Source of the DNA: Gallionellales bacterium GWA2_60_18
GTDB taxonomy: Bacteria > Pseudomonadota > Gammaproteobacteria > Burkholderiales > Gallionellaceae
Assembly: GCA_001801105.1 (NCBI GenBank)
Contig: MGWS01000012.1
Span: 1 to 7,555, forward strand
Length of the DNA: 7,555 bases
Direction: 5' to 3'
Shown here: piece by piece, positions 1 to 7,098 of the stretch
Position numbering within the stretch: position 1 is the first letter of the stretch
Layout of the letters: every line of letters begins with the position of its first letter
Notes under the pieces: model-generated
What the model saw: the letters and a program-made list of their open reading frames with translations, nothing else
Told to the model about the DNA's origin: nothing
The model's database searches: none
Position numbers and translations under genes: made by a program

Positions 1-1021
1 CATTGGTTCCCTTGGAATCGTCGTAATAGACCACGCCGTCGATTTCGGCCACGCGCTCCACGCGATGCGGCAACCCCCGGAAGCTGCGCAACGCCTCGAG
101 CAATGCCGGCATCGGCAAGTCGATCGCGCGGCACAGCGCCAGCGCGGCCAATGCGTTGGCGACGTTGTGCATTCCGGCGATATTCAGCTCGCTAACCCTG
201 AGCAGCCGTTGATCACCCTGCATCAGCCAGATATCGCCGTGCTCCCGCTCCACGCCGAAATCCTTTTCGTGAGACGACACATCGAGCCCGAAGGTTATGA
301 CCTCGCGACCGGGCAACGCCATGCCCATGCTGCGTACGTCGTCGCGATTCAGCACCTGCACCCCGCTGCCGACAAAGATGCGCGCTTTGGCCACCGCATA
401 TGCATCGATGCCGGCATAGCGATCCAAGTGATCTTCGCTGATATTGAGCACCGTCGCCGCATCGGCATTCAGCGTTGCGGTCGTTTCGAGCTGGAAGCTG
501 GACAATTCCAGCACCCATATTTCCGGCTGATTCGCGCCGCGCGCCAGCACCACGTCCAGCACCGCCGGGGAAATGTTGCCCGCCGCGACCGCATCCTTGC
601 CAGCCGCCTTGCACAGATGCTCCACCATGCTGGTCACGGTAGTCTTGCCGTTTGAACCGGTAATCGCGATGACTTTGGTCGTGAGCCGCAAGTCGTAATT
701 CATGAGTTGCTGCGCGAAGAGTTCAATATCGCCGACGACCGGAATACCGCGCGCCATGGCTTCTGCCACAACCGGGTCGCGCAGCGGCACGCCGGGGCTG
801 ATAGCGATCAGGTCGATGCCGTCAAGCAAGGCATTGCCGAATGTGCCGCAGAAAATCTGGCCGCCCGCGACATACTGGCCGGCTTCGGCCAGGCCGGGCG
901 GCTCGCTGCGGCTGTCCGCGACGCGCAGGCGCGCGCCCTGCGCGCTTAGCCAGCGCACAAGCGACAGGCCGGTCTCACCGAGACCGAGCACCAGCACGAA
1001 TTTGTCTTTCAGTTGTGTCAT
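1..1021 (-). CDS. murD: MurD, UDP-MurNAc-L-alanine:D-glutamate ligase (3' end cut by the window)
   Basis: Cytoplasmic ATP-dependent ligase that adds D-glutamate to UDP-MurNAc-L-Ala. The frame is open from the ATG at 1021 to the window edge, giving 340 residues with no stop. Visible are an N-terminal nucleotide-fold start (LVLGLGETG, 10-18), the ATP P-loop ITGSNGKTT (120-128), ELSSFQLE (172-179), [10 protein letters not shown] (193-202), a lysine in AKARIF (K212) that fits the carbamylated lysine of Mur ligases, the H-N-x-x-N stretch of the central domain end, then LPHRVE and DDSKGTN (334-340) of the C-terminal domain. E. coli MurD is about 438 residues, so roughly the last 100 are outside. 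The start overlaps the mraY stop as ATGA. No good Shine-Dalgarno precedes it (only GAG touching the ATG), so translation probably depends on ribosomes finishing mraY. Identity is very secure; no frameshift was seen on reading through by hand. Confidence 0.96.
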   Translation of the reverse strand, partial: MTQLKDKFVLVLGLGETGLSLVRWLSAQGARLRVADSRSEPPGLAEAGQYVAGGQIFCGTFGNALLDGIDLIAISPGVPLRDPVVAEAMARGIPVVGDIELFAQQLMNYDLRLTTKVIAITGSNGKTTVTSMVEHLCKAAGKDAVAAGNISPAVLDVVLARGANQPEIWVLELSSFQLETTATLNADAATVLNISEDHLDRYAGIDAYAVAKARIFVGSGVQVLNRDDVRSMGMALPGREVITFGLDVSSHEKDFGVEREHGDIWLMQGDQRLLRVSELNIAGMHNVANALAALALCRAIDLPMPALLEALRSFRGLPHRVERVAEIDGVVYYDDSKGTN

Positions 1022-2103
1022 CTCAGTTTCAACGTCGCCAAGCCAATCAAGACCAGCAACATCGTGATAATCCAGAAGCGCACTACCACTTGCGTTTCTT
1101 TCCAGCCCTTCAACTCATAGTGATGGTGCAGCGGCGCCATACGGAATACGCGCTTGCCGGTGAGCTTGAACGAAGCCACCTGGATCATCACCGACACCGC
1201 CTCGACCACGAACACGCCGCCCATGATGAACAGCACCAGTTCCTGGCGCACGATCACCGCCACAATACCGAGCGCCGCGCCGAGCGACAGCGCGCCGACA
1301 TCGCCCATGAACACTTCGGCGGGATAGGCGTTGAACCACAGGAACGCCAGCCCCGCACCGGCCAGCGCGCCGCAGAACACCGCTAGTTCTCCCGCACCGG
1401 GGATATAGGGAATGCCGAGATATTTCGAGAACACCGCATTGCCCGCCACATAGGCGAAGATCGCCAGCGCGCCGCTCACCATCACGGTGGGCAGGATCGC
1501 CAGCCCGTCCAGCCCGTCGGTCAGATTCACCGCGTTGCTGGTGCCGACGATAACCAGATAGGCCAGCACGACGAACAGGAAGGCGGAGAGCGGGAACACC
1601 CAAAACTTGAAGAACGGCACGATGAGTTCGGTCTGCGCGGGCAGTGTCGCGGTATTCCACAGGTAGATGCCGACCGCCAGCGCGATCAGCGATTGCCAGA
1701 ACATCTTGGCTTTGGCCGACAGCCCCTTGGGGTTGCGGTGCACCACCTTGCGGTAATCGTCCACCCAGCCGATCACGCCGAAACCCAGCGTGGTGAGCAG
1801 CACCAGCCACACATAATGGTTGGACAGGTCGCCCCACAAGAGCGTAGTGACGGCGATGGAAACTAGGATCAGCGCGCCGCCCATGGTCGGCGTGCCGGCC
1901 TTGACCAGGTGCGTCTGCGGCCCGTCGCTGCGCACTGACTGGCCGATCTTGTAGGCGGTCAGCTTGCGGATCATCGCCGGCCCGACCATGAACGAGATGA
2001 TCAGCGCAGTCATCGCCGCGAGCACGGCGCGCAGCGTGATGTAATTGAACACGCTGAAAAACCTGATGTCCTGTGCCAGCCATTGTGCGAGTTCGAGCAA
2101 CAT
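1018..2103 (-). CDS. mraY: MraY, phospho-MurNAc-pentapeptide translocase (lipid I synthase)
   Basis: Integral inner-membrane enzyme that transfers phospho-MurNAc-pentapeptide from UDP to undecaprenyl phosphate, making lipid I. The 361-residue length matches the family (E. coli 360). The sequence is dominated by hydrophobic spans, as expected for the ten-helix fold. Signature elements are present: [16 protein letters not shown] near 61-76, the Asp pair in GWVDDYRK (D115, D116), NLTDGLDG (193-200), FMGDVG (265-270) and the histidine motif [13 protein letters not shown] (322-334). The ATG follows the murF TAA directly (TAAATG, no gap or overlap). The start [12 protein letters not shown] is the usual family N-terminus. 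Its ribosome binding site lies in the repeat-like tail of murF. The stop overlaps murD by 4 bases. All catalytic residues I can check are intact. Confidence 0.98.
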   Translation of the reverse strand: MLLELAQWLAQDIRFFSVFNYITLRAVLAAMTALIISFMVGPAMIRKLTAYKIGQSVRSDGPQTHLVKAGTPTMGGALILVSIAVTTLLWGDLSNHYVWLVLLTTLGFGVIGWVDDYRKVVHRNPKGLSAKAKMFWQSLIALAVGIYLWNTATLPAQTELIVPFFKFWVFPLSAFLFVVLAYLVIVGTSNAVNLTDGLDGLAILPTVMVSGALAIFAYVAGNAVFSKYLGIPYIPGAGELAVFCGALAGAGLAFLWFNAYPAEVFMGDVGALSLGAALGIVAVIVRQELVLFIMGGVFVVEAVSVMIQVASFKLTGKRVFRMAPLHHHYELKGWKETQVVVRFWIITMLLVLIGLATLKLR

Positions 2104-3582
2104 TTACTGTGCCTCTCCTTTCCGGGAAGGGGGAAGTGGGACGGGGGAAGGGGGGAGCGGCGCGCAGTTACCCTTCTCACTTGCTCCTTGCTCCTTCGTC
2201 GATTCCTCTTTCACGCCATCCACGCAGAACTGCACCACGCGTTCCATTTTCATGAAGCGCGAGCCTTTCACCAGCACGGTGGCATCCCCATCCAGTTCAT
2301 CTTCCAGCGCTTTCTCCAAGTCCTCGATGCGCTCGAAATATTCCGCGCCGCAACCGAAAGCGCGCACCGCATTGACGCTCAATGCGCCCAGCGCATAGAG
2401 TTTCTCGATCCCGGCGCTGCGCGCTGCGATGCCGATTTCGGCATGGAGCGCGGCGGCGTTATCGCCCAGTTCGCCCATGTCGCCCATCACGAATACACGT
2501 TTTCCGACAGCCTGCGCCAGCACGCCGATCGCGGCGCGCATCGATGCAGGATTGGCGTTGTAGGTATCGTCGATCAATACCGCGCCATGCCGCGCCACCT
2601 TGCGCTGCAAGCGCCCGGCTACGCCGCCGAATTCCTCCAACCCCCGGACAATGACTTCCAGCGGCACATTTAACGCGATGGCGGCGGCAGTTGCCGCCAA
2701 TGCGTTGCGCGCATTGTGCGCACCGGGCACCTGCAAATCCGCACTGAAATCTCCCGATGGAGTATGTGCGTCCAGGCGCAGCCCGGCGCCCTGCGGTTGC
2801 CATTGCCCGGTCACATCGGCTTGCCCGCCCAGGCCGAATTCGAGCAGCGGGTGCGAACCGGCCAGCGTGCGCCACAGCGGCGCATGTTCATCGTCGGCAT
2901 TGATCAGCGCAGTGCCCTTCGCGCCCAATCCCGCAAAGATTTCCCCCTTGGCGTGCGCCACCGCCTCCACCGAACCCAGCCCCTCCAGATGCGCGCCGCT
3001 GGCATTGGTGATCAGCGCAATGTCGGGGCTGGCGATCTGCGTCAGGTAATCGATTTCGCCGGGATGGTTCATGCCCATTTCGATCACGGCATAGCGATGC
3101 CGCGCGTTCAATTGCAACAGAGTCAGCGGCATACCGATGTCGTTATTGAAATTGCCCTGGGTGGACAGCACCGCGTTACCGCTGCCCGCCGCCGCGCGCA
3201 GGATGCTGGCGAGCATTTCCTTCACCGTGGTCTTGCCGTTGCTGCCGGTGATTGCCACCAGCGGAATATCGAATTGCCTGCGCCAGTAGGCCGCGAGCTG
3301 CCCCAGCGCGAGGCGGGTGTCCGCCACCAGAAGGATTGAGAACGGGGTGCCGAGGGCCGGGGGGTGCGCCTCATAGCTGTCGGCGTTAACCAGCGCCGCC
3401 ACGGCACCGGACTGCATGGCGGTTGCGACGAATTCGTAGCCGTCGAAATGTTCGCCGCGCAACGCGATGAACAAATCGCCCGGCTGTATCTTGCGCGAGT
3501 CGCTGGACACGGAAAAAAAGCGCGCATCTTCTCCAACCAGGCGTGCGCCCAATGCATGCGCGGCTTGCGAGAGCAGCATCAT
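2104..3582 (-). CDS. murF: MurF, UDP-MurNAc-tripeptide:D-Ala-D-Ala ligase, with extra C-terminal tail
   Basis: Cytoplasmic ligase that adds D-Ala-D-Ala to UDP-MurNAc-tripeptide, completing the pentapeptide precursor used by MraY next door. From the ATG at 3582 it is 492 residues, longer than E. coli MurF (452). Motifs in order: SDSRKIQPGDLF (27-38), P-loop TGSNGKTT (112-119), STQGNFNNDIGMPLTLL (140-156), EMGMNHPGEI (168-177), ITNASGAHLEGLGS (191-204), DDTYNANP (338-345) and GDMGELG (367-373), then LVKGSR near the normal end of the fold. The chosen ATG overlaps the murE TGA as ATGA and has GGGAG 8 bases upstream. Alternatives are the next codon (ATG at 3579) and an upstream GTG at 3597. The oddity is the last ~32 residues (from about 461), a hydrophilic Lys/Glu then Pro/Ser-rich stretch (PLPPSPVPLPPSRKGE) encoded by repeat-like DNA and not expected in the family. 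Confidence 0.96.
   Translation of the reverse strand: MMLLSQAAHALGARLVGEDARFFSVSSDSRKIQPGDLFIALRGEHFDGYEFVATAMQSGAVAALVNADSYEAHPPALGTPFSILLVADTRLALGQLAAYWRRQFDIPLVAITGSNGKTTVKEMLASILRAAAGSGNAVLSTQGNFNNDIGMPLTLLQLNARHRYAVIEMGMNHPGEIDYLTQIASPDIALITNASGAHLEGLGSVEAVAHAKGEIFAGLGAKGTALINADDEHAPLWRTLAGSHPLLEFGLGGQADVTGQWQPQGAGLRLDAHTPSGDFSADLQVPGAHNARNALAATAAAIALNVPLEVIVRGLEEFGGVAGRLQRKVARHGAVLIDDTYNANPASMRAAIGVLAQAVGKRVFVMGDMGELGDNAAALHAEIGIAARSAGIEKLYALGALSVNAVRAFGCGAEYFERIEDLEKALEDELDGDATVLVKGSRFMKMERVVQFCVDGVKEESTKEQGASEKGNCAPLPPSPVPLPPSRKGEAQ
2112..2120 (-). promoter_or_regulatory. mraY ribosome binding site inside the murF tail
   Basis: The minus strand reads AAGGAGAGG, ending 8 bases before the mraY ATG at 2103 (GGAG is 11 bases away, GAGG 8). 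It is the only good Shine-Dalgarno near this start and falls inside the repeat-like segment. A short mRNA hairpin (CCUU paired with AAGG, spanning 2130-2117) could partly cover it, but the stem is only 4 base pairs. Confidence 0.7.
2124..2155 (+). other. G-quadruplex motif on the template strand of murF-mraY
   Basis: Five runs of three or more G lie on the plus strand at 2124-2126, 2129-2133, 2138-2140, 2143-2147 and 2150-2155, separated by loops of 2, 4, 2 and 2 bases. This satisfies the common G3+N1-7 rule with one run to spare. Since the genes are on the minus strand, the G-rich strand is the transcription template and the mRNA here is C-rich. Folding in the cell is not shown by the sequence. 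Confidence 0.7.
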
Positions 3583-5066
3583 GCCCTCATCTCCCACGCC
3601 CGCAGCGCCTGTTGCGCAACCGCCAGATCGCTGAACGGGCGCTTCACGCCGGCGATTTCCTGGTAATCCTCATGCCCCTTGCCCGCCAGCAGCACGGTAT
3701 CGCATTGCTGCGCCATGCCGATGGCGCGCACGATGGCCGCGCCGCGTTCGACGATGACTTCGTGTTTGTTCGCAGTCATGCCGCCGAGTATTTCGCCGAT
3801 GATGAGTTGCGGATCCTCGCTGCGCGGGTTGTCGCTGGTGACGATACAGTGGTCGGAAAATTTCTCGGCGACCCGCCCCATCATCGCGCGCTTGCCGCGA
3901 TCGCGCTCACCGCCGCAGCCGAATACGCAGATCAGCCTGCCGCCTGAAGATGCTCCGACTTCGCGCAACGCCAACAATACTTTTTCCAGCGCGTCCGGCG
4001 TATGCGCGTAGTCCACGATAACCGTCGGCTGGCCTGCGTTGCCGAGCCGCTGCATGCGCCCCGCCACCGCCTGAACCTTGCTCAGCGACTGCGCCGCCTT
4101 GTCCAGCTCGATACCGCTCACCAGCAGCACCGCCAATGCGCCCAGCAGATTCGCCGCGTTGAAGCGTCCGACCAATCCGCTGTTTATCTGCGCCGCACCC
4201 CAGCTCGTATGCACATCCAGCCGCAAGCCTTGCCCGCTCATCTGCGCGAGATGGCCGTACACCATGCGCAAGCCGAGGCGTTCGGCCAGTTGCAAGGCGG
4301 CATCGGAGAGGCCGTAACCAATCACTTCGGCGCCATCGTCGCGCAGTTGCTCGGCCAGTTGCGCGCCGAACGCGTCGTCGAGATTGAGCACGGCGAACTT
4401 CAGCTCCTGCCAATCGAGCAGTTTGCGTTTGCTTGCCGCATAGCTTTCCATGTCGCCGTGATAATCGAGATGGTCGCGGCTCAAATTGGTGAGCAGCGCC
4501 ACATCGAAACGCACGCCGTTCACCCGGCCCTGCGCCAGCGCGTGCGAGGACACTTCCATCGCCACGGCCTGCGCATCGGCATGCAGGTAATCCGCCAGCA
4601 GGCCATGCACGCGGATCGCATCCGGCGTGGTATTGGCACTGGCTTGCAATGCATCGGCAAAACCATTCCCAAGCGTGCCGATCAGCGCGCACTTCTTGCC
4701 GGCGTCGTTCAGCGCATGGGCGATCCAGTGGCTGGTGGAAGTCTTGCCGTTGGTACCGGTGACCCCGACCAGCCACAGCTTCTCCGAAGGCACGCCGCAC
4801 ACCGCGTCCGCGAGCCAGCCCGCCTTGTGGCGCAGGTCGCTCACCGCGAGATTGGGTACTTGCCATGCCTCGTTCCAGGCGAAATGCTGCGCTTCCCAGA
4901 TCACCGCATTCGCGCCCTGCGCGATCGCCTGCGCGATGAATTGCCGCCCGTCGGTCTTCTCGCCCGGATAGGCGACGAAGGTATCGCCCGGCCGCACCGT
5001 GCGGCTGTCGGTCACGAGGTGCGTGATTTTCACGTTCAGTTCTTTTAACTGCTCAAGGGGGAACAT
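3579..5066 (-). CDS. murE: MurE, UDP-MurNAc-L-Ala-D-Glu:meso-diaminopimelate ligase
   Basis: Cytoplasmic ATP-dependent ligase that adds the third stem-peptide residue. From the ATG at 5066 it has 495 residues, the normal family length. Seen: TDSRTVRPGD near 19-28 (UDP-MurNAc binding region), P-loop GVTGTNGKTSTSHW (101-114), ANTTPDA (144-150), MEVSSHAL (170-177), NLSRDHLDYHG (194-204), a lysine at 213 in the AASKRKLL context that fits the carbamylated lysine, DYAHTPDAL (352-360), GCGGERDRGKR (383-393) and DNPRSEDP (412-419). DNPR is the known signature for meso-DAP specificity (L-lysine enzymes differ here), so meso-DAP is the predicted substrate. The ATG overlaps the ftsI TGA by one base (TGATG). 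A GTG one codon earlier (5069) is possible, but the strong AAGGAGG lies 7 bases from the ATG and only 4 from the GTG. The stop overlaps murF by 4 bases. Confidence 0.97.
   Translation of the reverse strand: MFPLEQLKELNVKITHLVTDSRTVRPGDTFVAYPGEKTDGRQFIAQAIAQGANAVIWEAQHFAWNEAWQVPNLAVSDLRHKAGWLADAVCGVPSEKLWLVGVTGTNGKTSTSHWIAHALNDAGKKCALIGTLGNGFADALQASANTTPDAIRVHGLLADYLHADAQAVAMEVSSHALAQGRVNGVRFDVALLTNLSRDHLDYHGDMESYAASKRKLLDWQELKFAVLNLDDAFGAQLAEQLRDDGAEVIGYGLSDAALQLAERLGLRMVYGHLAQMSGQGLRLDVHTSWGAAQINSGLVGRFNAANLLGALAVLLVSGIELDKAAQSLSKVQAVAGRMQRLGNAGQPTVIVDYAHTPDALEKVLLALREVGASSGGRLICVFGCGGERDRGKRAMMGRVAEKFSDHCIVTSDNPRSEDPQLIIGEILGGMTANKHEVIVERGAAIVRAIGMAQQCDTVLLAGKGHEDYQEIAGVKRPFSDLAVAQQALRAWEMRA
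3591..3595 (-). promoter_or_regulatory. murF ribosome binding site
   Basis: The minus strand reads GGGAG 8 bases upstream of the ATG at 3582, within the last codons of murE. A second GAGG (3588-3585) is 5 bases from the next ATG (3579), so either of the two adjacent ATG codons could be used. Confidence 0.6.
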
Positions 5067-6796
5067 CACACTTCCTCCTTGATGATTTCTTCCGGCGGTG
5101 CGATGACATTGTCCAGCGGTGCATCGTTCGGCACATTGAGCGCGTGCAGCGCGGCCTCCGTTACCTTGCTGAACACCGGCGCGGCAACCAGCCCGCCGTA
5201 GTATTGGCCGTTGTCCGGCTCGTCGATCATCACCGCCACGATCAGGCGCGGATTCGAGACCGGCGCAAAGCCGGCAAACGAGGCGACATAGCGGTCGATG
5301 TAGCGACCGTTTTCCAGCTTGTGCGCTGTGCCGGTCTTGCCCGCCACGCGGTAACCCGCCACCTGCGCCAGCGGCGCCGTGCCGCCGGGTTGTGCCACCA
5401 GTTCCAGCATGTCGCGCAACGCGTGGGCTGTGGCGTCGGAAAACACTTTTCTTCCGGTCGCGGGCGCATCCAGCTTCAGCAGCGATATGGGCTTCAATTC
5501 GCCGCTGTTGGCGAACACGGTATAGGCGCGCGCCAGTTGCAGCAGGTTCACCGACATGCCGTGCCCGTAGGACAGGGTGGCCTGCTCGATGGGGCGCCAG
5601 GTCCTCGCATCGCGCAATCTGCCCGCCGCCTCACCGGGGAAATTGCTGCCGGTCTGCGCGCCGAAACCGCTGTCTGCCAGGCTCTGCCACAGGGTCTGCG
5701 CCTCGAGCGACAACGCGATCTTGGCCGCGCCGACATTACTGGACTTCTGGATGATCTGCGCCACGGTCAGCATCGATTCCGGATGCGTATCGCGAATCTT
5801 TTTGTTGCCTATCGTCAGCACGCCGTGCTCGGTGTTGATGACGGTTTCCGGGTGCACCTTGCCCTGCTCAATCGCAGTTGCCACAGTGAACGGCTTCATC
5901 GTCGAGCCCGGCTCGAACAGGTCGATAACGGCGCGGTTGCGCATCGCCTGGTTGCCGGCCTTGCCGCGATTGTTGGGGTTATAGGCGGGGTAATTGGCGA
6001 GCGCCAGCACTTCGCCGCTCTTCGCGTCGAGCACCACCACCGCACCGGCCTTGGCCTTGTGCTGCCTGACGGCGCTTTCCAGCTCGCGATAGGCGAGATG
6101 CTGCACGTTGCTGTCCAGGCTCAGCGCGATATCGCTGCCCGGCTTGGGCGCGCGCAGGTTGCCGGCATCCTCGACGATGCGCCCACGCCGGTCCTTGATG
6201 ACGCGCTGGCTGCCGGACTTGCCGGCCAGCCGTTCCTGCAACGCAAACTCCAGGCCTTCCTGCCCGTTGTCGTCCAGCCCGGTGAAACCCAGCGCCTGCG
6301 CGGCCACTTCGCCGGCCGGGTAGTAGCGGCGATATTCGCGTTGCAGGGAAACGCCGGGGAGGTTCAGGCTCACCACCTTCGCAGCCTGATCGGGAGGCAA
6401 TTGCCGCTTGAGATAGACGAAATCGCGCGAGGTGTCGGACAGGCGGCTTTTCAATTCCGTCACACCCAGGCCGAGTATTTGCGCCAATTGTTTCAGTTGC
6501 CGGCTGTCGATTTCCACATCCGCCGGGCTGGCCCACACCGATTCGACCGGCGTGCTGACCGCGAGGGGGATGCCGTTGCGGTCGGAGATCATGCCGCGGT
6601 GCGCGACAACTTCGATCACGCGGCTGTAGCGGGCATTGCCTTTTTCCTGCAAAAAGTCGTCGTGCATGACTTGCAAATACACCCCGCGCCCGAACAGGCC
6701 GAACAGCCCGGCGAGCAACAGCGCGAATAACGCGGTGGCGCGCCATCCGGGCAATTCTGCCGTGATGTCTGGATGGGCGCTGGCTGCGTAATTCAT
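5066..6796 (-). CDS. ftsI: FtsI / PBP3, septal peptidoglycan D,D-transpeptidase
   Basis: Divisome penicillin-binding protein (class B) that cross-links septal peptidoglycan, working with FtsW. The protein has 576 residues (E. coli 588). A short cytoplasmic N-terminus is followed by one membrane span (about 20-42), then the periplasmic non-catalytic domain starting with the conserved VVAHRGMISDRNG (63-75), and the transpeptidase domain from about 250. The three active-site motifs are intact: STMK with nucleophile Ser298 and Lys301, SSN at 352-354, and KTGT at 487-490. YRRYYPAGEVAAQALGFTG (155-173) is a further typical block. The start overlaps the ftsL stop as ATGA. There is no recognisable Shine-Dalgarno in the 20 bases upstream, so translational coupling to ftsL is likely. 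The last codons (KEEV then stop) also encode the murE ribosome binding site. Confidence 0.98.
   Translation of the reverse strand: MNYAASAHPDITAELPGWRATALFALLLAGLFGLFGRGVYLQVMHDDFLQEKGNARYSRVIEVVAHRGMISDRNGIPLAVSTPVESVWASPADVEIDSRQLKQLAQILGLGVTELKSRLSDTSRDFVYLKRQLPPDQAAKVVSLNLPGVSLQREYRRYYPAGEVAAQALGFTGLDDNGQEGLEFALQERLAGKSGSQRVIKDRRGRIVEDAGNLRAPKPGSDIALSLDSNVQHLAYRELESAVRQHKAKAGAVVVLDAKSGEVLALANYPAYNPNNRGKAGNQAMRNRAVIDLFEPGSTMKPFTVATAIEQGKVHPETVINTEHGVLTIGNKKIRDTHPESMLTVAQIIQKSSNVGAAKIALSLEAQTLWQSLADSGFGAQTGSNFPGEAAGRLRDARTWRPIEQATLSYGHGMSVNLLQLARAYTVFANSGELKPISLLKLDAPATGRKVFSDATAHALRDMLELVAQPGGTAPLAQVAGYRVAGKTGTAHKLENGRYIDRYVASFAGFAPVSNPRLIVAVMIDEPDNGQYYGGLVAAPVFSKVTEAALHALNVPNDAPLDNVIAPPEEIIKEEV
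5074..5080 (-). promoter_or_regulatory. murE ribosome binding site, decides ATG over GTG
   Basis: The minus strand reads AAGGAGG, a near-perfect Shine-Dalgarno within the last codons of ftsI. It lies 7 bases from the ATG at 5066 and 4 bases from the GTG at 5069, favouring the ATG as the murE start. It is the strongest binding site in the window. Confidence 0.8.
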
Positions 6797-7098
6797 GGTT
6801 GTTTGTCTATATGTCCGTCAGGCTCTACCCGTATGAATTGAACTTGCCCGCTGCCGGGCAACTGCATCTGCAACTGTTGCGCCGCGATCTTCTCCACCCG
6901 CGCCGGCGTGGCCCAGGTGCTTTGCTCCAGTTGCAACTGTCCCCATTCCACATCCATCTGCTGCGCCTGCTCTTTTTGCTTCTGTAACTCGATATACAGC
7001 TTGCGCGCCTTGTGCTGCGAGGTGACCACGCTCAATGCGCAGATCACCACCGCCGCGAGCAGTAACGCATTCAATGCGCTCCCGCCGCTACGCCACAT
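6793..7098 (-). CDS. ftsL: FtsL, cell division bitopic membrane protein
   Basis: Small divisome protein that forms the FtsQLB complex and helps activate FtsWI. It has 101 residues: a very short cytoplasmic end (MWRSGGS), one membrane helix (about 8-26, [18 protein letters not shown]), then a periplasmic coiled-coil-like region (about 27-62, rich in Gln, Glu, Lys and Leu). The C-terminal block [20 protein letters not shown] is typical of FtsL. The frame is open further upstream, to an ATG at 7233, but that extension lies wholly inside rsmH and reads as an out-of-frame shadow of it. The ATG at 7098 is preferred because it puts the membrane helix at the N-terminus and has GGAG 7 bases upstream. 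It overlaps the end of rsmH by 11 bases. FtsL is poorly conserved in sequence, so the call rests on architecture plus position between rsmH and ftsI. Confidence 0.94.
   Translation of the reverse strand: MWRSGGSALNALLLAAVVICALSVVTSQHKARKLYIELQKQKEQAQQMDVEWGQLQLEQSTWATPARVEKIAAQQLQMQLPGSGQVQFIRVEPDGHIDKQP

Larger units (their letters stand above)
2107..2202 (-). repeat. Low-complexity repeat-like segment forming the end of murF
   Basis: Purine/pyrimidine-skewed DNA unlike the flanking coding sequence. On the minus strand it holds a tandem 7-base repeat GGAGCAA (complement of 2181-2194), a GAGAAGGG stretch, then C-rich tracts. On the plus strand a 10-base direct repeat GGGAAGGGGG occurs at 2124-2133 and 2145-2154. 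An imperfect palindrome CCTTTCCGGGAAGG sits at 2117-2130. It begins where the MurF family alignment would be expected to end (after VDGVKEE) and finishes at the murF TAA. The look resembles short intergenic repeats dispersed in some proteobacterial genomes. Copies elsewhere in this genome cannot be seen from the window, so repeat status is inferred from composition. Confidence 0.6.

Noticed and set aside
1115..2083. 322-codon minus-strand frame overlapping mraY
   Set aside because: Arg/Gly/Ala/His-rich +1-type shadow of mraY without membrane segments or motifs.
2111..2136. Transcription terminator at the murF-mraY palindrome
   Set aside because: The inverted repeat is short and imperfect in the mRNA sense (4-base-pair stem), has no following U-run, and lies inside an essential co-transcribed operon.
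3907..4866. 319-codon minus-strand frame overlapping murE
   Set aside because: Arg/Gly-rich shadow frame; the murE frame carries the conserved ligase motifs throughout.
4002..5048. 348-codon open frame on the plus strand opposite murE
   Set aside because: Same His/Arg-rich antisense composition, no domain, wholly inside a well-supported murE.
5144..6730. 528-codon open frame on the plus strand opposite ftsI
   Set aside because: Its protein is a His/Arg/Gln-rich composition with no recognisable motif, typical of the antisense of a GC-rich gene. ftsI on the other strand has all three active-site motifs. Length alone is explained by GC-biased codon use.
5979..6746. 255-codon minus-strand frame inside ftsI
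   Set aside because: Arg-rich shadow of the FtsI N-terminal half; the FtsI frame is intact, so this is not evidence of a frameshift.
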